The notes under the pieces were generated by a model, which saw only the letters and a list, made by a program, of their open reading frames with translations, did no database searches and was not told where the DNA came from. A stretch of DNA of 64,000 nt from positions 124,001 to 188,000 of the forward strand of contig CP038132.1 in NCBI GenBank assembly GCA_004519485.1, given 5' to 3'. The DNA comes from Nannochloropsis oceanica. Taxonomy: Eukaryota; Sar; Eustigmatophyceae; Eustigmatales; Monodopsidaceae. The translations under genes were made by a program, and so were the position numbers. This document shows positions 1 to 9,460 of this stretch, in pieces; the first letter of the stretch is position 1; each line of letters starts with the position of its first letter.

Positions 1-3000
1 CTGCTGGCCGCTCCAGCCTATCTCGGACAATTGGCGCCTCGAGCTTCAACGCCCCCCGCAACACGGGGTCTGGGTGATCAAGAGCGCAGTACCAAGCATC
101 TTTTCCAACAAAAATACCGTCTCGACGGAAGCGGGCATACATGGCATTTGCCTGAATACTAGCATTCTGGACGATCGCCGAGAAGTCGGCTGCGACCTTC
201 TTGGGCCTTGCCACTACGCAAGGGAAATGTGTGGGGTTGAATATTTCCGGCCTTTCCACCTCAATCCAGCCTGCACGAATGCGCCAGCTGCCGACTTCTA
301 CAAGGAAAAAGCGGTCGGGGACACCCTGGGGGCAGGTTGATGGTTGCCGCATTATCAAGACCGATGGTGATTCCAGCTGCAGCTTTTGCCCTTGATCCAC
401 CTCCTTCGAATTGCCCTTCAGCTTTCGTAGCTCGGTCATGAGCACAATACACTCCTCCTTCGCCGACTTGGCCTCGACCCTCCATTGCGTCAATTCTTCG
501 GTAGCTGCGGTGAGCTCGACCTCCAACGCAGCCGCACGCTTGCGGGTCTCTGCAAGGGCCGCTTCTAGGGAGGACTTCTTCTTACTGGTCTGGTACCGCA
601 GGGCAGCAATCTCTTCTCGGGCCGCTTGAGCACTGGCTTGGCTCTCCGTCATCTCCTCCTTGATCAACAGAGCTTCCTTGACCGCGGCGGCTTCACGCAA
701 GCGGGCTTCCGCCAAAGCAGCCCCCAGCAATGTGAGCTTACTACTGCTCTCCACTTGAGCAAGCCCCTCCTCGGCCTCCAACGTCCGGATTCGAACCGGA
801 GGCAACTGACTGTCAGCTCCTTCTCCTACATGCACCGTCCCGGCCACTTCATTCCATTGTGCCGACCGATCATTCAAAACCTCGATATTCGCGTCCCCTT
901 CAGTCAGCATGGATTGGCTTTTGACCTCCCCGTCACGCGATGAAATGCCATCCATCTGCACTATTTCGGCCTCCTTCAATCGCACCATTTCGTGCTGAGC
1001 GGCGTCCATTTGCGCAACAAACTCCGCCTCCCGTGACCGCAGTTCGTCTAAAGACAACGATTTCTTGGCGGCTCTCTTCTGTGCTGCTTCGGCGTCCTCA
1101 CGAATGCGGCTTAGCTCCTGTTGCACAGAAAGAAGCTCCGCCTGAAGTAAAGCCTCCTGCGATTTACCTTCTATCCGTGCCGTCTCGGCCTCTGTCTTCC
1201 ATCGAGCCAATTCATCTTTAGTGCTCTGCACTTCAGCCATCAATTCCGCTTGCCGTGCTTGGAGCTCCGTCAGTGCGGTGAGGTTTTCCGCAGCCTCCTT
1301 CTGTGCTGCCCTCGCGGCCTTCAAAGAGCGGGCTAGCTCCTTCTGCACTGAAACAAGCTCGGCTTTGACTGAATCTCGGGACGCTGCTAATGAGCATAAG
1401 CCACTTTTAGCCGCCTCTCGCAATTCAGCGTTCTCCTTCTGTGCCGTTTGCTCCTTGGCTTGGCACGCCACAAGCTTGGCCTGGATCGCTGCCATTTTCT
1501 TTGTTCGTGCCGCTTCTTGTGCGCGTAGTTGTGCTAGGCTAGCCTCGAGCGAAGAAAGCTTACTGCTGCTGCCATCCATGTCGGATTCGGCAGATGATTG
1601 AGAGCGTGCCAGCTTGGCTTGAGCATGGGCCAACTCCGCTTCCAAGGTTCCAATGCGCGCCTTGCTCTCCATCTGCAGTATTTGGTTCTTGCCTTCTCCC
1701 TCAAGCACGCCCGCAAACTTCTGCTGCACACTGGAGAGCTCCGCCTGAAGCGAAGCCTGTTGTGACGACCCTTCTACCCGCGCCCGCTCGGCCTCCTTCT
1801 TCCATCGTATTGCTTCAGCAGTAGCAGTGGTCACATCATGCTTCAAATCTGTCACTGACGAGGCTATTTTCGCTGCCTCGCCCTTAGCGTCCTCTGCCGC
1901 CTTCTGCCAACGGGTCAGCTCCTGCTTCAGCGCGACGAGCTTCGTCTCCAGCAAGGCATGCTGCTCCTGCGACTCCTTTAAAGAGGCTTTCACAACGGAC
2001 AGCTCCTTGCCGCTCTGCTCCCGCACCGCCGCGATCTTCTCCCGTGCCGATTTCTCCTTCGCTTGGCTTTTAGCCAAGGCTGCCTTCATCGCTACCCCTT
2101 CCTCCACTACAGCTGCTTGCCGCGATCGCATTTCTCCTAGGCTAGCCTCGAGCGAAGAAAGTTTACTGCTGCTTTCTTCTAGATCAGATTCGGCAGCTGC
2201 TCGAGAGCGTGCCAGCTTGGCTTGAGCATGGGCCAACTCCGCTTCCAAGGTTCCAATGCGCGCCTTGCTCTCTACCAGAAGTATTTGGTTCTTGCCTTCT
2301 CTCTCAAGCACGCCCGCAAACTTCTGCTGCACACTGGAGAGCTCCGCCTGAAGCGAAGCCTGTTGTGACGACCCTTCTACCCGCGCCCGCTCGGCCTCCT
2401 TCTTCCATCGTATTGCTTCAGCAGTAGCAGTGGTCACATCATGCTTCAAATCTGTCACTGACGAGGCTATTTTCGCTGCCTCGCCCTTAGCGTCCTCTGC
2501 TGCCTTCTGCCAACGGGTCAGCTCCTGCTTCAGCGCGACGAGCTTCGTCTCCAGCAAGGCATGCTGCTCCTGCGACTCTTTTAAAGAGGCTTTCACAACG
2601 GACAGCTCCTTGCCGCTCTGCTCCCGCACCGCCGCGATCTTCTCCCGTGCCGATTTCTCCTTGGCCTGCCAACTGGCCAGCTCCTGCTGCAGTGCGACGA
2701 GCTTCGTCTCCAGCGAGGCATGCTGCTCCTGCGACTCTTTTAAAGAGGCTTTCACAACGGACAGCTCCTTGCCGCTCTGCTCCCGCACCGCCGCGATCTT
2801 CTCCCGTGCCGATTTCTCCTTGGCCTGCCAACTGGCCAGCTCCTGCTGCAGTGCGACGAGCTTCGTCTCCAGCAAGGCATGCTGCTCCTGCGACTCTTTT
2901 AAAGAGGCTTTCACAACGGACAGCTCCCTGCCGCTCTGCTCCCGCACCGCCGCGACCTTCTCCCGTGCCGATTTCTCCTTGGCCTGCCAACGGGTCAGCT

Positions 3001-4945
3001 CCTGCTGCAGCGCGACGAGCTTCGTCTCCAGCAAGGCATGCTGCTCCTGCGACTCTTTTAAAGAGGCTTTCACAACGGACAGCTCCTTGCCGCTCTGCTC
3101 CCGCACCGCCGCGATCTTCTCCCGTGCCGATTTCTCCTTCGCTTGGCTTTTAGCCAAGGCTGCCTTCATCGCTACCCCTTCCTCCACTACAGCTGCTTGC
3201 CGCGATCGCATTTCTCCTAGGCTAGCCTCGAGCGAGGAAAGTTTACTGCTGCTTTCTTCTAGATCAGATTCGGCAGCTGCTCGAGAGCGTGCCAGCTCGG
3301 ACTTGGCATTATTCATCTCTGCATCCAAATCCGCCAGAGTCATGGACATCCCCGCAGCCTCGTTTTGGGCCGCTTTGGCCTCCTCCTTCCATCGTGTCAG
3401 CTCACCCTGAGCGGCCTCTACTTCAGCAATTAGTGACAGTTCCCGGAATTGTACTTCCTCGAGGGAAGCTGAAGACTCCGAGGCTGCTTTTTGGGCTGCA
3501 CCGGTCGCCTCCTTCCATCGCGAGAGTTCGTCCTGCGCAGCCTGCAGCTGAGCTGCGAGTGTACCTTTTTCCCGAGATAAAGCCTCGGCAGCTTCCGCCC
3601 GTGCTGCTGCAGCCGCATCCTTCCATCGAACTATCTCCTCCTGTGCAACCTCTAGATCCACCGCCAACGCGTTTTCCCGTTTTTCTAGTCCCATCATTGT
3701 AGTGAGTCTCTCCTTGGACTCTTTTTGTGCTGCTTCCGCCGCCTCGCTCAAGCGCTCGAGCTCCTCTTGTGCTGTGGCAAAAGCAAGTTCCACAGTCGAC
3801 AATTTTGTGATGGCCTTACGCTGTGCTATCTCGCCCGCCTCTTTCATGCGCGCTAGCTCTCGCTGCATGGAGAGGAGCTCCGCCTTGAGGGAGTCTTGTT
3901 GTGCACTAGAGAGTGCAGCCCTACTACTGCTGGTCCCTAGGGCCGCCTCGGCCTCTTCCCTCCATCGAGATGATTCCTCCTTGGCCTTGCTTACCTCGAT
4001 CTGCAACACTTGCGTTTCCGCCCGCGCCTTCTCCAACTCAGACATGCTCTCCGCCTGCTCCTCCTTCAAGGAAAGCAGCTCGCTTCGTAGCCCCTCCGTT
4101 TCCGCTTGCCGGTCTGCCATTCCCTCAATGGCCCGGGCCAGCGCTTCCTTTAAAGCCGCCTCCCGCGCCTGAATCTCTGTCACAAGGGAAACATCGCGAT
4201 GATGGCTTGCGTGTAACATGGTCTTTTGCTCTGCCTTCATTCGCATGATCTCCGCCTGCGCCATCGCCACTTCCGACCGCAAAGCTTCCTCGTTTGCCTT
4301 CATGTTCTGCAGAGTCGTGTCGCTCCCTCCCACCTCCTCCGGTAGTCGGCTGCACTGTTGTTGCACAGACTTGAACCGCGCTAGTTCCTCCTGCACCGCA
4401 ACCATGCCAATCCGCATAGCCTCCTCACGCTCCTTGCTCTGATTGCTCTCCTCCCGCAGCATTTTGCACTTGTCCTCGACGGCTAGCAACTCGCAATTCA
4501 ATGCATTCCGCTTTGCCTCCTCATCCTGCTTCATCTTATTGTATCCTGCAAGGACTTCCTCTTTCAGATCCTCGTGCATTTGGTACGCTGCCTGTAGCTT
4601 CTGAGCCATGGAGGCGGCTTCTTCCGCCTGTTCAAGCGCCCCAACAGCGCGCGCCCGATTGGTCTCCTCCAACGCCAAATTGACTCGCTTCGCTTCCGCG
4701 AGCTCCAGGCGGCCACGGCGCATCTTCTCCCGCAGGCGTTCCATGGCTTGTTGTAAGGCTTCCATCTCAGAGACCACTCCGACCGAGGAAGCTCTGCCTC
4801 CACCGCGCTCTCGTGTGAGTCCCTCCATGCGCCGGCGCACGTCTGGAGAGGACGCTTTGTGCGGGTCTTGGCAGATGTAAAAAATAAGGTCCAAGATTTC
4901 AATCGGATTGCACGCAGGTGCCTCGGTTTGCTTGCCCTCCATCAT
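1..4945 (-). CDS. Giant coiled-coil protein with nested internal repeats (partial, runs off left edge)
   Basis: A single uninterrupted minus-strand frame runs from an ATG at 4945 to base 1: 1,648 codons with no stop, so the 3' end is outside the window. Residues about 1-35 are a short non-coil leader. Residues about 45-1480 are almost entirely Ala/Glu/Lys/Gln/Ser-rich coiled coil, with many ELxRWKxEA-type segments. From about 410 nt to the window edge the composition changes to a globular, aromatic-rich stretch (for example FFLVEVGSWRIRAGWIEVER), perhaps a C-terminal domain. The middle holds near-identical repeats described separately. The frame stays open upstream of the ATG to about 5088, and GAG/GTAAGC near 5033 resembles a splice donor, so a 5' UTR intron or extra exon is possible. 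The family is not recognised; a cytoskeletal, centrosomal or Golgi scaffold is only a guess from the fold. Confidence 0.8.
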   Translation of the reverse strand, partial: MMEGKQTEAPACNPIEILDLIFYICQDPHKASSPDVRRRMEGLTRERGGGRASSVGVVSEMEALQQAMERLREKMRRGRLELAEAKRVNLALEETNRARAVGALEQAEEAASMAQKLQAAYQMHEDLKEEVLAGYNKMKQDEEAKRNALNCELLAVEDKCKMLREESNQSKEREEAMRIGMVAVQEELARFKSVQQQCSRLPEEVGGSDTTLQNMKANEEALRSEVAMAQAEIMRMKAEQKTMLHASHHRDVSLVTEIQAREAALKEALARAIEGMADRQAETEGLRSELLSLKEEQAESMSELEKARAETQVLQIEVSKAKEESSRWREEAEAALGTSSSRAALSSAQQDSLKAELLSMQRELARMKEAGEIAQRKAITKLSTVELAFATAQEELERLSEAAEAAQKESKERLTTMMGLEKRENALAVDLEVAQEEIVRWKDAAAAARAEAAEALSREKGTLAAQLQAAQDELSRWKEATGAAQKAASESSASLEEVQFRELSLIAEVEAAQGELTRWKEEAKAAQNEAAGMSMTLADLDAEMNNAKSELARSRAAAESDLEESSSKLSSLEASLGEMRSRQAAVVEEGVAMKAALAKSQAKEKSAREKIAAVREQSGKELSVVKASLKESQEQHALLETKLVALQQELTRWQAKEKSAREKVAAVREQSGRELSVVKASLKESQEQHALLETKLVALQQELASWQAKEKSAREKIAAVREQSGKELSVVKASLKESQEQHASLETKLVALQQELASWQAKEKSAREKIAAVREQSGKELSVVKASLKESQEQHALLETKLVALKQELTRWQKAAEDAKGEAAKIASSVTDLKHDVTTATAEAIRWKKEAERARVEGSSQQASLQAELSSVQQKFAGVLEREGKNQILLVESKARIGTLEAELAHAQAKLARSRAAAESDLEESSSKLSSLEASLGEMRSRQAAVVEEGVAMKAALAKSQAKEKSAREKIAAVREQSGKELSVVKASLKESQEQHALLETKLVALKQELTRWQKAAEDAKGEAAKIASSVTDLKHDVTTATAEAIRWKKEAERARVEGSSQQASLQAELSSVQQKFAGVLEGEGKNQILQMESKARIGTLEAELAHAQAKLARSQSSAESDMDGSSSKLSSLEASLAQLRAQEAARTKKMAAIQAKLVACQAKEQTAQKENAELREAAKSGLCSLAASRDSVKAELVSVQKELARSLKAARAAQKEAAENLTALTELQARQAELMAEVQSTKDELARWKTEAETARIEGKSQEALLQAELLSVQQELSRIREDAEAAQKRAAKKSLSLDELRSREAEFVAQMDAAQHEMVRLKEAEIVQMDGISSRDGEVKSQSMLTEGDANIEVLNDRSAQWNEVAGTVHVGEGADSQLPPVRIRTLEAEEGLAQVESSSKLTLLGAALAEARLREAAAVKEALLIKEEMTESQASAQAAREEIAALRYQTSKKKSSLEAALAETRKRAAALEVELTAATEELTQWRVEAKSAKEECIVLMTELRKLKGNSKEVDQGQKLQLESPSVLIMRQPSTCPQGVPDRFFLVEVGSWRIRAGWIEVERPEIFNPTHFPCVVARPKKVAADFSAIVQNASIQANAMYARFRRDGIFVGKDAWYCALDHPDPVLRGALKLEAPIVRDRLERPA
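1602..3285 (-). repeat. Nested tandem repeats inside the coiled-coil gene
   Basis: A unit of 603 bp (201 codons) is duplicated: the marker AGAGCGTGCCAGC recurs at 1601, 2204 and 3284. The second interval is 1,080 bp, equal to 603 plus 477 (3 x 159). Inside it a 159-bp module (53 codons) is repeated in tandem; the marker AAGAGGCTTTCACAACGG recurs at 2584, 2743, 2902 and 3061, with one further copy at 1981 in the first large unit. Copies look nearly identical, and every spacing is a multiple of three, so the frame is kept. Confidence 0.93.
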
Positions 4946-5681
4946 TGTCGCTGCCCCCAAGGGCCAGTCGTACCGGCTAAGACTGCACGGCGAGCTTTGA
5001 GCGAGGCGATTACGGACCAGACGTGTCCTGCTTACCTCGGCCTGACTCCTCTGCTCGTCTTCTTGTACCCAGGAAAAGGGAAGCGTGAGTGATTAAGTGG
5101 GTGGGAAGGAGTGGCGGTGGTGGCAAATCAGGGAGAGTGATTGCTGGCGACTCACAGCAGACTTCTAGAGCAGCCAGGCCAGGCCGAGAAGCACCTGACT
5201 GCTGCTGCCTGAAACCACCGAGTGGCCCATAAACATGACCCGACCTGCAAAGTCTTGAAATGGTGTGGCATTTGTATTCACCCATTGCTTCCCTCACAGC
5301 TACGTAATACACCCACATACACACCTTCAACCACACATTCGTTACATGTATCATGCTACATCGGTATCCGGAGGCACCTTTCGGTTTCCTGCATCTATGG
5401 TTTTAGGGAGGCAAGCCATTGCATGCGTAGTGGTGGGCAGAGGAAAATTCCCATACACTTCTGTCTGTATGATGATGGGGACAATTGTCTTCGAATCAAG
5501 GGCTGTACGATGTATGTAAACAATCCATGTTGTCCGAATAAAACGTCTCTCTGTGATCTTGGAACACAGATGAATACGAGAGGCTCCTGCGCCGGTACAT
5601 GCGTGAAAGGAAGATTTCGAAATATAATAACTTCTTTCCTTACTTCATTCAATTCCTCATTCACGTCGATTTACTTTTTCT
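4946..5681. other. Intergenic: 5' side of coiled-coil gene and 3' side of ECH2
   Basis: Both neighbours are on the minus strand, so this holds the promoter and leader of the coiled-coil gene and the 3' UTR of the hydratase gene. Short open frames here have no recognisable protein features. I see no repeats or RNA genes. Confidence 0.5.
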
Positions 5682-7241
5682 TCACAACTTGCTAAAGCTT
5701 ATTCCCGCCTCCCCAATCTCGGCCATTCCGCCCTCCAACACCACCACCCCACGTTCCTTGATGGTCGTCTGAAAGACAATGCGTTGCCCGCCCACCCCCT
5801 CTATCTTCCAACAGCTCGTCACCAAGGTCTCCCCCGGATAGGCCGGCTTCGAGAAGCGTGCCGTCATCGAACGTAATAGCGCCGGGTTATTCTCAGGAAT
5901 CAAGCCACACTGCAGAACGGCCCGCGCGCTGTGACCAAAGGTGCAAAGGCCGTGGAGGATAGGCTTGTCGAAACCCACCGTCTGCGCAATCTCAGGGTCG
6001 GCGTGCAAGGAATTATAATCACCCGATAGACGATAAATTAAGGCCTGCTCCGGAAGTGTCATCTCTTGCACCACCGCATCGGGCGCACGGGAGGGGGGTA
6101 TGATGCGTGCAGGGAGCTCCGGGCCCTTGCTTTGGAAGCCCGTGACCCCCCGCAGGAAGCTACCTGAGATGGCGACCGCGACGAGGCGACCTTGCTCGTC
6201 GGTGAAGCGGGTTTCTTCCCGCATCAAGGCGCCTTTGCCTTTGTCGTAGATACCCTGAGGGTAGAAAGGATATGACATGAGTGGTGACCATCATTTGTCG
6301 CGAGTAAATGACATTGACCACCAGCACCCAAGCAGCACTAATGAGTGAGGGGTGGAAGTACAATCAAAGTTGAATTTCAAAGAGTTGGCGTCAACGGATG
6401 AGTGGTAGCAATAAATGTATGGTAATTCTATGGCATGACTCCTCTCGACAATTTAATGAAGAACAGAAAGCCCTAGAATTCAACCATGCTTCTTCTGGCA
6501 AATGAACAATGAGCGGGGTTTCACGGAAACGAAGGAACGACGCCCAAATCATACTTGCCTCCCCCTCCATCTCTCTCTCATTCTCTCTCTGCGACAAACC
6601 CCCCGACCTCTCATTCTAAACTAACTACTTTAAAAACGCACCAAAATTTTGCTTTTCGTAGTCAGTGTCGCGCCACTCGTGGGGAGAGGCTCGAGGATGT
6701 AGATAGCCTGTGAGTGCGTGAGTGGATGGTTGGTTGGTGAGTTGGCTACGCTTGTACCTTGCCGTTCAATACCAACAGACAAACGAAATCAACAACGCCA
6801 ACTAGGAGATAGAAGCGCTTGTCAGCTTATTCTCTTCTCTGCTTCGTACCTGCTCGGCGTGGAGGGTCATGGCCGGATTCATGACGGGAAGGCCAGGGGG
6901 GAAGGAGAAAAGCGTCGGCGAGGGAAACGGCACCACGTCATGGGACGTGCCTTTGAAGGGCAGCACGATAGGGAATGTTGGGAATGCAACAAAATTCTCA
7001 TGGTCTTCGTATAGAAACGGCAGTTCTGCGGGTGTGTTTTTGCACCTAAATGAGAGTGATGGGGAGTGGGGGAGTGGGGAGTGAGGCGACGGGGTTCGAC
7101 TAGCTCTCAGAAGCCCCGCCCCCACACTTACCCAATGCCCACGGCATAAATCAGCAGGTCCCGCTTCGTGTATGACACCTCGTTGGTATCACCTTCGTGG
7201 CCCACCACCAGGTCCGGCTGTACCTTGTCTTCGTTACTCAT
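5682..7241 (-). CDS. ECH2: Peroxisomal 2-enoyl-CoA hydratase 2 (MaoC/hot-dog), PTS1 SKL
   Basis: Four exons on the minus strand: 7241-7132, 7045-6850, 6707-6642 and 6254-5682, giving 314 aa. All junctions are GT/AG and phases agree (donors GTAAGT, GTACGA, GTGCGT). The N-terminal half contains YAVGIG, a decayed hot-dog repeat, then LHAEQ. The short third exon supplies AIYILEPLPTSG, matching the YLEVYKPLP segment of hydratase-2 proteins. The C-terminal half carries the hydratase-2 signature GDYNSLHADPEIA...GFDKPILHGLCTFG, with the catalytic Asp and His. The protein ends FSKL, a canonical PTS1, so it should act in the peroxisome in beta-oxidation, hydrating trans-2-enoyl-CoA to (3R)-hydroxyacyl-CoA. 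It is monofunctional: the dehydrogenase and SCP2 domains of animal MFE-2 are absent. It diverges from the VTE6-like gene across 421 bp. Confidence 0.92.
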
Positions 7242-7662
7242 GGCTCTTGCGGTTTGTGAAGGTAGGGCAGGGGCCTCGTGGCGGCTATCTTTTATGGGAG
7301 GCTGTGCCCCTGGCTTTTGGTTCTAGGTCGCACGCTAGAAGTTATCAGCTCCTGTGATTTGAGTGAACTGGTCACGATGGAGTCATGAGATGGCTTAAAT
7401 AGCATGAGACCACACACACCATAGGAAAAAGCTCATCGCTGTCTTTCAAAGGATGTTCCTCCGTGACTTGACGTGGCCTTCCACGCTCTCTCTGAGCCTT
7501 TAGACACTTTAGTACCCACCATCCTACCCAAAGTCTGACCCACACCTCATCCCATCACAATTAAGAGCTCCACACGTACCGTCTAGGGCAGCGGGGACCA
7601 AGCCCCGACCTTTATTCCTCGACTACGCATTCATCTTCGTTCCTGCCCGCACCGGCGTCAAG
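7242..7662. promoter_or_regulatory. Divergent promoter region ECH2 / VTE6-like
   Basis: These 421 bp separate two divergent start codons and must hold both promoters and 5' leaders. No TATA box or other named element could be assigned with confidence. Confidence 0.5.
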
Positions 7663-8898
7663 ATGCCTACAGTGAACTGCAACTCGACGCTGCTGCTTCC
7701 ACGGAGGAGAAAATTCCTGTACATGCGTCCACTGCTGCTCCTTGCGCTGCTCCCTTTCGCCGCTCTTATTCTTCTTCCTGTACAGCTGGCCACGGCCTCT
7801 TTCTTGACGGGAGCATATCTAAGCGGACCACGGGGTTGTCTAGGTAAAAAGGTCTCGAGCCTCCTCTCCTCTGTTCGACCTGCTGGTACCTTCCCCTCCA
7901 CCGCGCTGTCCTTCACTAAAACACCTGTGACGATTACCAACGTATGTGCCGAGACATCAAGGATATCAAAAGGTCAGCTACAGGGGCCACGCGGTGCGCT
8001 CTCTCATCTGGCCCTAACCAGCTTGCCGGAGTTTGCGGCGTATTCGGCCAACGCGGGGAGAGGGTTGTGGACTAACTCAGCACTGGCCATCCTAGGAATG
8101 GCATTGAAACAACGATGGTTGACCTCGTGGGGATTGTTGCATGCCTGGGTGCTTGGGGTGTCACTATGGACGACGCTGGGCTGGCGGGGCTGGGCCTTGT
8201 GTGTGTTCTATTTGGTGTTTGGGTCGCTTGTCACCAAGGTGAAGCAGGCGGAGAAGGAGGCGTTGGGCATCGCGGAGAAACGGGGCGGAGCAAGAGGACC
8301 AGAGAATGTTTGGGGATCAGCGGCAGCGGTAGGTTTTGTTTTGTGTCTGGCGGGAAGATCAAGGAGGACCTCGAGTCATATTTTGCAACCCATTCACCCA
8401 GTCACCCTGTGAAACATACATGTGTGTGTATGTATTTATATACAGGGCACGCTGTGCGCTATCGCCACCCTCTTTCTTCCCACCTGGATCCCCATCCTTC
8501 TCATCGGGTATGTTGCTTCGCTCGCCACCAAGCTGTCCGACACTTTCGCAAGTGAGATTGGCAAGGCCTACGGGAAACGAACTTTCCTTATCACGACGCT
8601 CAAGCCCGTTCCTCCTGGCACGGAGGGCGCCGTCAGTCTAGAAGGCACCGTGGCGGGCGTGATGGGTTCTATTCTCATGGCTGGGGCGGGGGTAGGGTTG
8701 AAGTTGATGAGCTTGAATGCTGTCCCGCTCGTGTTGGTGGCCGCCTTCGTGGCTACGAATGTCGAGAGCCTCCTGGGGGCGAGTCTGCAGAATGAACGGC
8801 ACCCGTGGGCGACGAACGAGTTCATCAACTTTTTGAACACCTTGATCGGTAGTGCGGTTGGTATTGCCTTGGCGGTCTCATTAAGAGTGCTGGTGTGA
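7663..8898 (+). CDS. VTE6: DUF92/TMEM19 family, phytyl-phosphate kinase candidate, plastid-targeted
   Basis: Two exons, 7663-8328 and 8446-8898 (donor GTAGGT, acceptor TATACAG, phase 0), give 372 aa. The N-terminus is a classical signal peptide (LLLLALLPFAALILLP) followed by LATASF and a basic Ser/Leu-rich stretch, the two-part presequence of heterokont plastid proteins. The body is a polytopic membrane protein with the DUF92 core: ARGPENVWGSAAAGTLCA, then KLSDTFASEIGKAYGKRTF, then a Gly-rich region and NFLNTLIGSAVG near the end. In plants the plastid member VTE6 phosphorylates phytyl phosphate to phytyl diphosphate, salvaging chlorophyll-derived phytol for tocopherol and phylloquinone. That role is inferred from the family plus plastid targeting; the animal paralogue TMEM19 has no settled function. 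Confidence 0.85.
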
Positions 8899-9460
8899 CT
8901 GACATGCATCACAGGGAGAGAATAGGAAAGAGAGAAAGTAAGGAAATTGGGTACAAGAGGGAAGGATCGAAGTGCTTCGCACCACAAGCCTGGAGAAGCA
9001 AGGCAAGGAACAAGGAAGAGTACGCGAGACGAACTAAATAAAGAGATAGATACCAAAAACTATTTCCAATGGTCACGATGCGTCCGAAACAACAAAGCGA
9101 TGGAAAGGCTTTGGCAGTTTTCTTGGGGTTGTTGGATGCCTGAGAGTCAAAAGAAATGGTCAGTGGGCAAGACTCCGGAGAGTGACAGACCCAATGATAC
9201 ACACAGACAGACAAATTTTCAATAAAATTCGTGTGTGCATCACGAAAAGACTCGGTTTTGGTTTTTTCTTTGTTACTACCGTTAAAGTGCCCGTCTAAAC
9301 GGCACCATTCCCTCCCTCCCTCCCATGCCATGCCAGGCCCCCGCATCGCTCACACCCTGTAACCCGTCCGTTACCTCGCATTGCTGCTGCCGCATCCATT
9401 CCATCCTATTATATGCTCCCGACCGGAAAGGCGGAAAGAGGGAGAGGGAGACGTGGAGAT
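8899..9460. other. Convergent intergenic region (VTE6-like 3' end / RPL18A 3' end)
   Basis: Tail-to-tail spacer of 562 bp holding two 3' UTRs. Several short open frames occur but none has coding character. Nothing else seen. Confidence 0.5.

Noticed and set aside
784-800. Perfect tRNA-like T-arm on the minus strand (5-bp stem, TTCGAAT loop)
   Set aside because: No matching acceptor stem or A box upstream, and it lies inside the open coiled-coil frame; it is a chance palindrome.
2430-3410. 326-codon plus-strand frame rich in Ser and Cys
   Set aside because: Antisense to the coiled-coil repeats; the repetitive codons keep the opposite strand open. Its composition has no family match.
5222-5695. 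157-codon plus-strand frame with several Cys
   Set aside because: Lies in intergenic and 3' UTR sequence, with no family match or splice context.
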